Shown here: piece by piece, positions 1 to 11,889 of the stretch | Numbering within the stretch: the stretch's first letter is position 1 | How the letters are laid out: each line of letters starts with the position of its first letter | From: Voacanga thouarsii | Lineage: Eukaryota > Streptophyta > Magnoliopsida > Gentianales > Apocynaceae | DNA: 64,000 nt | Direction: 5' to 3' | Assembly: GCA_026120185.1 (NCBI GenBank) | Contig: JANUWF010000101.1 | Coordinates: 1 to 64,000, forward strand | Made by a program: the position numbers and the translations under genes | The notes under the pieces: generated by a model | The model's input: the letters and a program-made list of their open reading frames with translations, nothing else | Told to the model about the DNA's origin: nothing | Database searches by the model: none

Positions 1-1049
1 CGGGTCCCCCTCAGCCCGCCCCCTACCGCCAAACTCTTCTTTCGTACCCGCATACGTGACCCATCCAAACCATAAACTCACAACTACTTCCCTACCGCCA
101 GAAGTTTCGATGCACGAAGGGCTGAAGGTGGAGACTTTTGTTTACCACGAAAGTCTTGATTGACCGATTTTTCCCGAGTCGTCAGAGCCTCGAGGCGAAC
201 TGCAAAAGGTTTATTTGATTGCTTTTCTCGTAATCCCTTGTCTACTATTTCTAATCGAGTTCATGAGTTCATGTAAATTTTATACCTTCTTTCCCTGTTA
301 CGTTTGCGAGTTGAAGAAGAATAGCACTATAAGAATAGGCCACTCTAATCTGGGTGATTGACTGATTCATAATTTTAAATAGAAATTATAACATATGGAT
401 GTTCGGGAAACCAGTTAAAGGAATATGGCTCGATTTGTTTGGTTTCTAGATTAGAGGAATGTGGAGACTGGGCACGCTTAAAATAACAAGTTCATAACTC
501 AAAGATAAATTATTAGTTTCAGTGGATTGATTGTGGTAATTGTGTTTTGCTTTACATACACAACATTTCTTCAGCTTATGATAATTCATTATTATTTTTT
601 TAATTTTAAATTTCTTATTTTCAGATTTTAAGTGCAACCTCTTTGTTATTAAACTATTGAGAAAAAATGTCATCTCAAGGTAGTGAACTTGAGTCTCATG
701 AGGAATGCCAGATATCTAGATGCTCAAACCAATTCTCAACTTGTACCTCTAGTCAAAATGCAAAACCATCAACTCTAACTCTACAATGTATCAACACTAT
801 ATTTAGTAGATATATTTTTCTAAATTTTAGTTTAGGTAAAGACAATTTAGCTTTAAATGATACCTTTCTATAAATGATAATTTAATGTATACTAACAGTA
901 ACAAGTGTATTAAGCGTGTGAATGAAGAGTTAACTCTAGTGGAATGCTTTGAAGGCTCTTTTATGTGAGAAATTCGTTTCCTTGGATTATGAAGATGTAA
1001 GAGTTGCGTGTTGTTCATATAAATTGCCTTTGTGTTGAATTCAAATGTT
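1..1049 (+). other. 5' part of the CACTA element, no recognisable coding sequence
   Basis: This stretch lies upstream of the transposase gene. The first 240 bases are GC-richer and may be an untranslated leader, and the rest is AT-rich. A short ORF at 667-873 is not recognised. Its opening codons (MSSQGSELESHEE) loosely resemble the start of the second transposon gene at 6391, which could be chance or an old duplication. I see no terminal inverted repeat or subterminal array here. Confidence 0.4.
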
Positions 1050-1246
1050 GGATTCCCTGTGAGTAATGGGTGATTACTCCTCCTGGGTAATGGGTGATTA
1101 CCCCTAGTTATCTTTTTTTTTTTTTTCTATAAATGAATGGTCTGTCTTTGTTGTTTGCAATTGCATTTTGATTGTCAAATTTTGAGGTGGCCTTGTGCCT
1201 AGAAAATGTCCAATTACAGGGGAGACTCTATCAAAAAAAATTTTAA
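1050..1246 (+). repeat. Internal duplicated block, copy 1, upstream of the TnpD-like gene
   Basis: About 197 bp resemble 5993-6190 throughout. Both copies carry two tandem occurrences of, or near-matches to, gtaatgggtgattac, itself an imperfect palindrome (GTAAT/ATTAC arms). Both also share cttgaggtggccttgtgcct-like text and end in ggggagactct followed by a T/A-rich run. The position ahead of each of the two transposon genes suggests a shared promoter or leader module; that role is inference. Confidence 0.75.
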
Positions 1247-1835
1247 AATCTGCCGCTATTTACTATGGAGTAGAATAACTACCCTTATCTTGGAGTGTAT
1301 TATTCAATTGAACGTGAGTATATATCCCATAATAGCATTATTATTAAAAATAATATTGCTAATAACTATAAGAATAGGACTAATGAAATGAGTAATAATA
1401 ATAATATCATATATAATATGAATGTTAATAATAGTAGGAATAATATACGTTATAGAGAGAGTTTTAACAAATATAAACATTGGAATGAAAATAAATAAAA
1501 TGTCATTATTTTAACCATTGGAATGTGTAAAATAAGAATATAATTAGCTTTAATATTATTTACCTTAATCAAATAAAAAATTTTCTCATTTATTTCCACA
1601 TTTATTTTCACTCTTCAAATAATTGTACTTTTCACCTCAAATAAATGTAGAATTAGGATAAAACGTAAATATTGAAGGTGTAAGCTGTATCCAAAGATAG
1701 CAATTGTATATTCTATGTTTTGGACCTCTTTTTGTTAGATAATAGAAAGGAAAATGTAATTACACTTCTCGTCCTTTTGTTTAAGGGGTGATTTTAATTA
1801 TTGAGTGGATTGTTCTTTTCTCTCGTTTAGACGTC

Positions 1836-4800
1836 ATGGAGGATCGTAGTTGGATGTATAGAAGGCACGCTTCAGGTGTAAAAGGGATCACTATTGAATT
1901 TGAGGAAGGGGTTAAAGCTTTTTTGACATTTGCCTTATCAAATGCAATATCAAGCGTAATTAGATGTCCGTGTGCAAAATGTAAGAATAAAAAGTATCTA
2001 GATCCAACACAAGTTAAGCTCCACCTGTGGAAGTCTGGATTTGTGCCTAATTATTACCGGTGGACATGTCATGGTGAGCCATTCGAGTATACCTCAAGTG
2101 TGTCTACCTCAATCCCAGAATTTGATTCACATCAAGAAAATCTGTCTCGCGAAATGGTCTTAGACGTAGCGGGACCTGACTTTCCCCACTGAAGCTCCAT
2201 CGGCACAACATTTTGAAGAACCACCTAATGTAGAGGCACAAAGGTTTTACGATATGTTAAAGGCTGCAGAGACTCCTATATGGGATGGATGCACTACACA
2301 TTCGCAGCTTTCACTTGCTTCAAGGTTATTAAACATTAAGTCTGAAAATAACCTCTCGCGTAAAGCCTTTAACGATGTTGTGCAATTGATGAAAGAGGCT
2401 GTGCCTAGCAGTAATACGATTCCGATGATTTCTATCGAGATGAAAAAATTAGTGGTTGGGTTGGGTTTGCCGGTACAAAAAATAGATGTATGCAATAATG
2501 GATGCATGCTTTCTTGGAAAGATGACATGAATCGTAGAGAGTGTAAATTTTGTGGCCATCCTCGATATGCACGAGAAAAAGGTTGGGAAGAACACAAGTA
2601 GGAAGGAAATTTCATTCAAGAAGATGTATTACTTCCTGATAACACCGAGGCTACAAAGATTGTATGCTTCTAAAACAACAGATGAACACATGAGATGGCA
2701 TGGAGAGAGCAGATCGGAGAAAGGCACCATGAGTCACCCCCGTGATACTGAAGCATGGCAACACTTTGATCGGATGCATCCTGAATTTGCAAAAGAAGTA
2801 CGGAATGTCAAACTTGGTTTATGTACAGATGGATTCTCACAATTTGGGATGTCGGGTAAGCAATATTCATCCTGGCCGGTCATTCTCACACCGTATAATC
2901 TCCCCCGTGGATGTGTATGAAGGATCCTGTCATGTTTTTAACAATCATTATCCCGGGCCCCAAGAATCCAAAGCACCAGGTGGATGTTTATTTACAACCC
3001 TTGATAGACGAATTAACCCAATTGTGGTTTGAAGGTGTCACCACTTATGACATATCGAAGAAACAAAACTTCCAACTACGGGCGGCACTTTTGTGGACTA
3101 TTAATGATTTTCCTGCATATGGTATGTTGAGTGGCTGGAGCACTGCTGGGAGACTGGCTTGTCCATATTGTATGGGCAGTACAAAGTCTTTTCATCTACA
3201 AAATGGTGGGAAACAATCATGGTTTAACTGTCACCGTCGTTTCTTACCATTGGATCATCCTTACGGGAGGGATACGAGATCTTTTAGGAATGATAGAGGT
3301 TACGAGACATCGCGGCTTGTGCAATACCCTACTGGTGAAGAAATCTGGGATAGTTTGTCTAACTATGAAAAAATCACAGAAACATGCAAAGAAATTGGAA
3401 GGAGTAATGGCAGGGGAATATCTCATAATTGGGCAAAAAGGAGTATTTTTTGGGATTTGCCGTATTGGCGTACTCATTTGGTCCGACATAATATCGATGT
3501 AATGCACAATGAGAAGAATGTATTTGACAATGTCATGAATACGAGTTACGGAGGTAAAGGGAAAATCAAAAGACAATTTAAAGGCTAGACGTGACTTAGA
3601 AATATATTGCCATAGGCCCGAGCTACATGCCTTGAATGTGGGAGGAGGAAAAGTGGCTATGCCTAAAGCTGTTTACTCGTTGACATCAGAACAAAAGAAA
3701 CTTTTACTTGAATGGTTGAGGGGATTGCAACTCCCAGGATGGATACGCTTCAAACATTGGAAGATGTGCTTGATTTGAAGGAGTTGAAGTTATCCGGTAT
3801 GAAATCACATGACTGTCACGTATTCATGGAGAGACTACTTCCCATTGCATTGAAGGAATTTCTCCCGTCTAATGTATGGGGTGTTTTGACGGAGCTAAGC
3901 CTTTTTTATCGGGATCTATGCTCTCCTAAGTTGAATGTAGCTCATATGGCCAAATTGGAGTCCGACATCCCTTTATTGTTATGTAAGTTGGAGAAGATAT
4001 TTCCACCTGCATTCTTTGATGTAATGGAACACCTATTAATTCATTTGCCTTACGAAGCAAGAGTTTGTGGCCCTGTTCAATATAGGTGGATGTACCCGTT
4101 TGAACGGTAATCGAATCATTCAATCTAATTCTTTTCATAGCAGGTACGATATAAGCGTGTGTGATTGAAGTTGAAATTTTTTTTAAATGACAGGTATTTG
4201 CATCACTTGAAAATCAAGGTGAAAAATAAGGCTAGAGTTGAAGGGTCAATCTGCAATGCTTATCTAGTTGAAGAAGCATCCACTTTCTTCTCTTATTATT
4301 TTGAGCCACATGTACAAACAAAACGTACAAATACGGCGCGTAATGAAGAGGGAGAACGATTAGAGAGGGTGCAAGAACCTGAGCTGTCAATCTGCAATGT
4401 TCAAGGAAGGGTGATAGGACGGATTCGAACTCGGTTCCTTACATCTGAAGAATTCGTTGCAGCAAGAATTTATATGTTGCTTAATTGTGGTGAAGTGCAG
4501 CCATACATTGAGTACGAGCTACTACTTTATACATTTTATATGATAAACGATACCTCGTAATGATTTTGACGTATTCATACTTCTAATGCATTACAGGGCA
4601 TTCACGGGACACTTACGAAGATTGGCTCCGACTATATCAGAGATAGAAATCAATAGAAGAATTAGCCTTGAATTTGCAGAATGGTTTAGTGGATATGTAA
4701 GTCTCATAAGTTAATAACTTGCATTTAGAACTCCATTGGGGATTCAATGGAGTTTCGTAATGCTATAACTTTCATAATTAAAAAATTAACTTGTCTAATG

Positions 4801-5554
4801 TTTTTTAGGTACAAGATTCAGAAAATATGATTACAAATGAATGCTTGAGAAACTTTGCTTGGGGTCCGTCAAGGCTAGTGAAATCATATAGTGGGTACGT
4901 AATTAATGGTTATCGATTTCACACTAATGATTATGCGAGAGGAAAGAAAACGAGTTAATAGTGGTGTGTGCGTGAAAGGGATTGGAAATGACGCATCGGG
5001 ACCTGATTACTATGGAGTGTTAAATGAGATTATTGAAGTGCAATTTCCTGGTAATCCACAGCAAAGCGTTGTTCTTTTTAAATGTCACTGGTTTGATCAA
5101 ACATTGAATCGTGGTACCAGAGTACATCCGCGGTATAATCTTGTAGAAATTAACCACAAAAGGAGCTATGCCAACTATGATCCATTTGTTCTAACTCAAC
5201 AAGCTAGCCAAGTGTATTATGCATCATATCCAGGGAGTAAGAGGCCAAGATCTGATTGGTTGGCGGTTTGCAAAACCAAAGCTCGACATATAATAGATGC
5301 ACTGTGGTTGACGAGCTTATCGGGAAGAAGTAGATGCTACTAACGAAGTCAGCATATCGTTATTTGTTGATCTTGGTATTCTGACGCATGAGAATGGTAT
5401 GAATGAAATGTTGGATGTTCAAGATGAGACTATAACAGCAAGGGAAAATTCTCCTATAAATGAAGAAGAAGAAGATGAAGATGAATGGGAAACGAATAGC
5501 GATACATCAGTAGATGACGATGAGTCTGTATCGGAGAATGATTCTAGTGAATAG
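1836..5554 (+). pseudogene. TnpD/TNP2-like CACTA transposase, frameshifted
   Basis: The start at 1836 opens MEDRSWMYRR, the usual start of the transposase-associated domain, with cysteine pairs near 1960-1985 (CPCAKCKNKKYL). After it come the Transposase_21/TNP2 core (about 2245-3560: YDMLKAAETPIWDGC, MRWHGESRSEKG, DVYLQPLIDEL, RHNIDVMHNEKNV), a DUF4218 region (about 3790-4106: SHDCHVFMERLLPIALKEFL) and a DUF4216-like region (about 5020-5310: VVLFKCHWFD, RSDWLAVCKTKAR), with an acidic tail ending at TAG 5552-5554. Introns are likely at 4107-4193, about 4512-4597 and about 4698-4810, each with GT/AG ends. The reading frame breaks near 2185, 2575, 2903, 3563, 3745, 4935 and 5300, mostly in or beside homopolymer runs. 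It therefore cannot give a full-length protein as written. Family assignment is certain; whether every indel is biological is not. Confidence 0.9.
4107..4193 (+). other. Probable intron within the TnpD-like pseudogene
   Basis: GT at 4107-4108 and CAG at 4191-4193 bound 87 bp. Removing it joins the codon split in WMYPFER to YLHHLK in frame, between the DUF4218 region and the following conserved segment (KARVEGSICNAYLVEEASTFFSYYF). This is the usual position for an intron or conserved joint in TNP2-type genes. Confidence 0.65.
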
Positions 5555-5992
5555 GCCTGATTTCTTCAATTCATTTACAAACAATATAGTTAATGGTGAG
5601 GGATTCCTGAAATCTATTGCATCATTACTATCCCATGTCAAATTTTAATTTACAATTTATTTGTTACCCGATCTAAATTCATTTACAATTTATTTGTTTC
5701 ACATTTCAAAATCTTTAAATTTTTTTTATTATGAAATCACATCACATACAATTTTGTTTCACAATTATGTCTAATTGTCGGGAATCTCATGTCCTTCTTT
5801 TTTTGCAGGAATTGTCTCTCGTTTAGACTTATACAGCCCGGAGGATTTTTATTATTCCTTATTATACTCTTTTGTTGTGTAAACAACAAGGTAATTTGTA
5901 TAGTGTATTGTTGCTGTATTGACAGACAATTCACAAGGACAGAGGCATTTGTGATTTTTAGCTTGATTTTAACTATATCTAACATTTTAATT
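5555..5992. other. Spacer between the two CACTA genes
   Basis: AT-rich DNA with no recognisable protein. A 14-bp string tctctcgtttagac at about 5815 also occurs at about 1819, just before the TnpD-like start codon. That suggests more of the upstream region was duplicated than the ~200-bp block alone. Confidence 0.4.
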
Positions 5993-6190
5993 GGAACCCC
6001 GTGAGTGATGGGTGATCATTCCTCTTGGGTAATGGGTGATTACCCCTAGTTATCTTTTGAATTTTTCTATATTTGAAAGATCTGTCTTTATTGTTTGTAA
6101 CAGCGTTTTGATTGTCAAAACTTGAGGTGGCCTTGTGCCTGGGAAATATCCAATTATAGGGGAGACTCTGTCAAATTTTTTTTAAAATTC
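5993..6190 (+). repeat. Internal duplicated block, copy 2, upstream of the second CACTA gene
   Basis: Partner of 1050-1246, in the same orientation and with the same order of sub-motifs: tandem gtgatgggtgatca/gtaatgggtgattac, then gaggtggccttgtgcct, then ggggagactctgtcaaa and a T-run. It lies about 200 bp upstream of the ATG at 6391. Differences are scattered substitutions and a shorter T-run. Confidence 0.75.
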
Positions 6191-6390
6191 AATTTACAAG
6201 TACAATGTTTATTTTGACATATCCATCATTATCAGACATATTATTGTATTGCTTTAAACTAGCGAATAGATATAACGTTTCAATGTTATTATTCTTTTAT
6301 CATTTTTATTCACGGTTATTTACATCCTTCTTTTGAAGTGGGCTTCGTCTTTATTGGTTACTCATTTTTCTTTTTTCATCTCCTTTAGCA

Positions 6391-8055
6391 ATGTCTTCTA
6401 ATGAAGGATCATTGAGGGAGGGGAGTCAGGAGGGTCAGGAGCCTTATACTCCATCCCCTACTCGGCTACCTCGGCTTTCGATTGCCTCGTTCATTACATG
6501 GCTCTATTGGAGATGAGGGAGTACCATCCCGACTTTTCAATCATCTGCTTGCTTCAACTTCGCATTACGTTGGGTTGCAAGTTACGGACTCCAGACCTTG
6601 GATTGTTCCACGGGGAAACGGGTAAGTAACATATTCATACTTTGTAAGATGTTAAGTATTAGTTCAATTATTATTATTATTTTTGAGATTAACATAACAA
6701 TATTGTACATTGTCTTTGCACCAAAAATAGGTTCGCCGGCTCGGACAAATGTGTCGAGAAATATTCAATATAATACGACGGTACTTCATTGGTTCGTATC
6801 CGACATACACGCACGTCCCGATAACCGTGCGAGATTTATGGTTTCAAGAATTTGGGGTAAGCAATTTCTGAGTATTTTTTGTCGTTTAAGGACTATGTTA
6901 TATGTTAATCAGAAATCTTAATCATGATCATGCAGAAATATTTTCGGTGGAGGGAAGAGTATGCTTCCCAAATTTGATCAACTTGGGAAAAGAAGTGTCG
7001 GACGCGATTTTCGGACATAATGTCTAGGCTGAGGAAGAGGGATGATTGGGTATGTCCTCATTGGATAGAGGCACAGTATTGGAATGAAATTTGAGAGTAC
7101 TGGAGATCAGAGAAATATCAGAAGCTCTTATCCACCAACAAAAAGAATCGTGGAAATAGCTTCACCCATACTGGAAGGTCTATTTCGTTCACAGAACACG
7201 AGGACCGTTTGGTAATTCATTTTCACTTAATTAATTATTATTCTAAATTGCTTTTAAACAAATTTATATAAGATTGTCATAATTGTGTTTTGTTAACATA
7301 AATGTAGCAGGCCAAGGAGGGAAGCTCTTTTAGTTACACACAGACATGTTTTAGACATTACATGTCTTTCAGAGTGGGCCACAAAAGGGTCAGTTTGTCA
7401 GTGAGCGATCTCGCCAGACATTGGTAGTATATAGATTAAATATGTTGAAATTCTTTATACTGCGTGGAGTTTGTATTTTGGTTTGATAATTACTATTGAC
7501 AATTTTTTTTTTTTTTAGGATGAGGTGCGAAATCTCATACAGAGCACTCCTCAGTTCAAGTCTAGTGACTCCGTAAACTCTGTTGTTCCTTTTGATGAAA
7601 AAGCCATGTTCGTAAAGGCACAAGGCGGGTTCAAAAGGGGACGAGTTTTTGGCTTAGGCTCAGAGGCGACACATGTTCGAACTAGACTGTCTCAAAGTGG
7701 ACTGCATGCATCTTCCACTACACCAGCTGATATTGGACATCTAGTAGAGCAAAGGGTTCAACAGGCCGAGCGAAGGTTCAATCGACAAATAGACTTGTAC
7801 CGGGATTTCATGAGGCAACAACAGATTACATTTGGTGGTTGGATGACAGCTATGTCAGACAAGATGGGTATTCCTGCACCATCTATGCCATCCATAAAGG
7901 AGATAGAAGCGCGCATAGCGGCTGCTAATGCTGATGATGAAGATCCAAATGCTGACGATACATTTGATCCAGCTAATAAGCACCCGGGCCCACGTAGGGG
8001 CTCTCATTCCCCTCCTCCACCCCCTTCTGCAGCTGCTCCTTCATTAGTTATATAG
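6391..8055 (+). pseudogene. Transposase_24-like second CACTA gene (TnpA-type role), decayed
   Basis: The likely start is 6391 (MSSNEGSLREGSQEGQEP). The recognisable core is in the exon after about 6935: FRWREEYASQ, then SDIMSRLRKRDDW, then PHWIEAQYWNE and KKNRGNSFTHTG, the pattern of the plant Transposase_24 family. The last exon (about 7519-8055) has DEKAMFVKAQGG, GRVFGLGSEA, a charged helix near 7745-7830 and a Pro/Ser-rich tail ending at TAG 8053-8055. Probable introns separate the pieces near 6620-6730, 6855-6933 and 7210-7518. TGA codons interrupt the core at about 6976 and 7093, so this copy is inactive unless they are assembly errors. In characterised CACTA systems a second product binds subterminal repeats; that role here is by analogy. 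Confidence 0.75.
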
Positions 8056-8324
8056 ACTTTGTTATATTTATTTTTACACTCTTTATACACTATTACTTAT
8101 TTCTGTGAATTATTTTACTTTTTTAGATACTTATTATGTATTTATATTATATTACATTTTAGTATTTTAATTATATTTATTCGGGCTTATTTTTAATTTT
8201 TTATAATATTTTTTTGGATTATGAATATAGTTTTGGCATTTATTTATATAGTATTTCAGGATTGATTTACAGGGAATTAATAATTTAAAATAAATATAAT
8301 AATAGAAAAATAAAAAATAATCGT
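8056..8324. other. 3' untranslated and AT-rich region of the CACTA element
   Basis: Very AT-rich DNA between the last transposon exon and the subterminal array, with no coding potential. A polyadenylation region for the second gene would be expected here, but no single signal stands out. Confidence 0.4.
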
Positions 8325-9057
8325 AAAATCCTCGCAATTTGCGACGGTTTTGCGAGGGCCATAGCCTAGGCTCGCAAATTGCGACGGTTTTGCGAGGGCC
8401 ATAGCTAGGCCCTCGCAAAACCGTCGCAATTTGCGAGGGTTTTGCAAGGGCCATCACAGGGGTTAATTCTCCTCTCGCAAAACCGTCAATGGCCCTCGCA
8501 AAACCCTCACAATTTGTGAGGGATTTACGAGGGCCATAACTTAGGGTTAATTCCCCCCTGCAAAACAGTTGCAAATTGTGACGGTTTTGCGAGGGCCATG
8601 ACTTGGGGTTAATTCCCCCTCGCAAAACCCTCGCAAATTGTGAGGGCAAAAAAGACTGCGACGGTTTTGCGAGGGCAACGACTTCGGGGCCCTCACAAAA
8701 TCCTCGCTATTTGTGAGGGCCATGTCCTTCGCAAATAGCGACGGTTTTGCGAGGGCCTTTGTCCTCGCAAGTAGCGACGCTCTGTAAAGACCCTCGCAAA
8801 ACCGTCGCAATTTGCGAGGATTTTGCTATGGTTCAATGTTTTCCGTCGCAAAACGGTCGCAAATTTGCTTCTTTTGGCGAAGTTTGACGAAAAATATTCG
8901 TCGCAAAACCCTCGCAAAATCGTCGCAAATAGCAACGAATTATTTTTGCCCTCGCAAGCCGTTGCAAATTGCGACGGCCAAAAATCGTCGCAAAACGGGT
9001 TAGCGACGGTTTTGCGATGGTTTTTGGCCATCGCAAAAATCGATTTTTCCTGTAGTG
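8325..9057 (+). repeat. CACTA subterminal repeat array and right terminal inverted repeat
   Basis: About 730 bp built from repeated units such as gcgacggttttgcgagggcc and the complementary cctcgcaaaaccgtcgc, present many times in both orientations and often as near-perfect palindromes. The GC content is far above the flanks. The array ends in gcgatggtttttggccatcg and the terminus cctgtagtg at 9049-9057. Long open frames here on both strands are by-products of the repeats. Such arrays are where the second CACTA product binds in known systems. Confidence 0.9.
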
Positions 9058-9457
9058 ATTTATGTTTACTATGAAAATAAAATATTAAAAACTTTCATTG
9101 CAAATAAGGTTAATTCTAGCAAATGTTACATCACTCACAAATTGGATGTCATCATACATCTTTTATAAAATTTTAAAAGTGTTGGACCATTTATTATATT
9201 TTAAATTATATGAACAATCTCTTAAAATATATTAATAATAAAATGTTCTATAAATGTAAATATAGTTTTATTTTTAAGTATATATTAATGTAGAATAAAT
9301 AGATATAGTTAAAAAAAATAAATGAAAGTATAAAATAGGTGGAGAGTCAAGAATCGTCCCTATCCCAATCCTACATAAGTCAGGTCGAGTCTCAATTTAA
9401 ATAGAAAAATTACAATCTCTAAAAGGTGGGGCAGGTCTTATAATTACTTTTACTTGA
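9058..9457. repeat. Left arm of an inverted duplication, outer segment
   Basis: This segment is the reverse complement, with scattered differences, of about 57976-58370. It includes the motif tcgtccctatcccaatccta at 9347-9366. It starts immediately after the CACTA terminus, so the CACTA element inserted at this edge. No coding sequence is apparent. Confidence 0.85.
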
Positions 9458-10824
9458 GTTGTCGATTTTATCCACCGCATAATAGTTTGACGTTTTTAAA
9501 ATAAAATAAAATAAACATTCAAGAGGGGTAAATTGTATAGAAAATGCCAAATTGAAAAGGTTATTTATTTTGATTTCCTATGTAAAGCTACTATATTTGA
9601 ACTACTTGCTTTAAATTATTTCTCAGAAATTTTATTTATTTTAAAATGCCACCCACTACGACTAGAATTAGACCTAAAGCATTATTTCTGATACAATGCT
9701 TTTGTTCTTCTAGACTATTAATTGCATGTTGAAAGCAGAATTTTAATGTTAAATTAAACTCTGTTATGCAAAAAGAAAAAAAAAACAAAATTTTGCATAA
9801 TAATCAAAATCAAAATGATCATCAAATTTTAAATAATTCTCAAGGTTAATACAATCTTTTTTAATTTTTCTTCATCCAAGGTTATCAATTTTTGTTAGTC
9901 AAATAAAAAAATTAAAAAAAAATCATATTCTAAAAGTGATTAAACCTATCTTCAATACGAAAAGAATGAGAATGTGTTGTCTTATTGTCATTTCTTTCAT
10001 CAAATTGACTTTTTCTATGAATTACACATTTTTCACGAAATTTCGATTCTATATCCATTTCAATATCTATTTCTTTAGTTCCGAAATAGATGCAAAACTA
10101 TTTTCCCTATAACTTTTTAAATATGTAATATGACATTTTAGCGGATCTAAAGCTTTCGATTGTAAAGCCTTACTAACAAATTGACAGCAAATATAATGTT
10201 ATAATCAATATTCATTCCAAACAAGAATTCAAAATTCTCGATCTTATAAGTTACTGCACACATAGCTTCACTTTTTATCTTGGGACCTTCGCTACTTTTT
10301 TATAATTGAATCAAAGCATATCTTATCTTGGGAGCTTGAAACTTTATTGCCTTAACACTTTCTATTCTACTTTTTCCATCATATAAAACCCTTCCATGAG
10401 CAGTTTTGGGATGAAGATATATTTTAGTACGTCACGTTATTTTCTTTATCTTTGTGCAAGTCATAACAATTTCTTAGATATTTATTTGTAAGACCCACAA
10501 CATTTAATGATTTCCTAAAGATATTTATATGTGGGGCCTACAACATTTATTAAACCTTAGATATTTTACCACAGATAGTTTAATTCTATTAACTAAATAT
10601 AATGTTTAATATTTCATATTTTATTTTTCTATAATTTTATTAAATCTTCCATAAGTTTCCAAATGTTCTATAAGCTTTCACCATATTCTACAAGATTCTA
10701 TTATCTTCTAATATATATACATATACAACACATATAATTTACCTATATATATGCGTGTGTATGTGGATATATATATAATATATATAAATATATTATATAT
10801 ATGTATATGTATAATATATGTAAA
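9458..10824. other. AT-rich DNA present only in the left arm
   Basis: This is the first part of a 4.3-kb stretch (9458-13769) absent from the right arm. It is AT-rich with no recognisable gene. Two similar phrases near 10470-10570 (agatatttat, then acccacaacattta or gcctacaacattta) form a short imperfect tandem duplication. A dinucleotide AT tract occupies about 10710-10825. Confidence 0.5.
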
Positions 10825-11000
10825 GCGGGCCAGGGCGGGTCAGGCCGGGGGTAGGGATCATGCAATCCCCATCCTCGGCCCGTCCCCGATTGGCAGGCCG
10901 AGGAATGAAGCCCGTCCCCAGCCCATCCCCGCTTAAATCAGGGAATCCCCGGCCCAACCGGGCCGGATCCCCGGTTTAAGCTGAAAAATTGTCATCCCTA
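10825..11000 (-). mobile_element. Terminal part of a hAT-like DNA transposon
   Basis: A GC-rich patch with repeated ccccggcccg/gggccgg phrases ends in gtcatcccta at 10991-11000, which on the minus strand reads TAGGGATGACAAT. Plant hAT termini commonly begin (C/T)AGGG(A/G)TG..CAA and carry such GC-rich subterminal text. The 8 bases after it (gatttgtt) would be one target-site copy. I did not find the other end. Confidence 0.55.
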
Positions 11001-11889
11001 GATTTGTTGCTCGGATGCTATTATAGACGCCTCAAGTGTTTTCCATCACCACAGGAAACGATGTGTGCACACCTTGCTTCAACAAATTATAACTGCTAAA
11101 GATAGAAGGTTTACTATATTATTTTTATTAAATTATGTATCATTCATGTTAATATGCCATGTAGTTTACATTAAAATCGCTCTAGGTACTATTTTGTTAT
11201 GCATAAATTTTATTTTTTTAATTGTGTAATAGTTTTTTTTAAAACCTTTGACCTCCCATATTAGTCCATTAGTAAAATTAACGTTTGTTTCATGTCATTT
11301 TAAATGGTTACTACATTAAGTCCAAAATATTCTTTTTAAACCTTTGGCCTCCTGTAATTTTTTTTTTTATTTTGTTATATTGATTGCTACATTGAGTCCA
11401 AAATATTTTTTCTCTTATTTTTATAAATTTAATTCATTCATAATTGTCCTATAGGTGATATGTTTGTGTTGGAAATTAAAATATATATAACAGTATACGG
11501 GTTACACACTTAAATCAATGACATTACAAGGACTTTCGATAGAATATCTAAATGATGTTTATCATAACCAAAATATTAGTGACACTAAAAAAAATATTGC
11601 ATTTGGATGCAAGACATATTAATTTTAGTGGGAGTGTCTAGACCTAATTGTAAGTAACATTCTTATCTCCTATAGAGGTACATGTTACTTTGGGGTTTTA
11701 TGTGGTAGATCCTGACCTACCAGTAAGTCACATTGTTATCTCCTATAGATGGGTATATTATTTTGGTTTTTTAGGTTATTGTAATTTGATAGTAATTTTT
11801 ATTCCTACTTAAAATGTTATCATAATATTTTGATCATGCATCTTGGTATGATATTAGCACATATGTTTTATTTTATTTAATTTCAGAAA
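11001..11889 (+). other. Possible leader of a copia remnant, otherwise unrecognised
   Basis: AT-rich DNA upstream of the gag-like fragment. From about 11650 to 11770 a phrase containing taagtaacattcttatctcctatagag is repeated in modified form (taagtcacattgttatctcctatagat). Such leaders often precede copia gag genes, but no LTR boundary or primer site is clear. Confidence 0.35.

Larger units (their letters stand above)
1..9057 (+). mobile_element. CACTA (En/Spm) DNA transposon, left end outside the window
   Basis: The element is defined by two transposon genes in the same orientation (1836-5554 and 6391-8055), a subterminal repeat array (8325-9050) and a right terminus reading cctgtagtg at 9049-9057, the complement of CACTACAGG. 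Plant CACTA elements encode a TNP2/TnpD-like transposase plus a second product that binds subterminal repeats, and they make 3-bp target duplications. ATT at 9058-9060 fits the target duplication, and the related sequence near 58370 looks like the unoccupied site. No CACTA terminus is visible at the left edge, so the first part of the element is missing. Both genes are damaged, so this copy is probably non-autonomous. Confidence 0.9.

Noticed and set aside
3131..3576. ORFs overlapping the TNP2 core in other frames
   Set aside because: They are shadows; the TNP2 motifs are in the frame of 2911-3588.
8167..9074. Overlapping ORFs of 60-160 codons on both strands
   Set aside because: They come from stop-poor gcgacgg/ccgtcgc repeats and have no protein-like conservation or domain.
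10751..10936. ORF running from the AT tract into the GC-rich patch
   Set aside because: It is an artefact of the microsatellite and hAT subterminal repeats.
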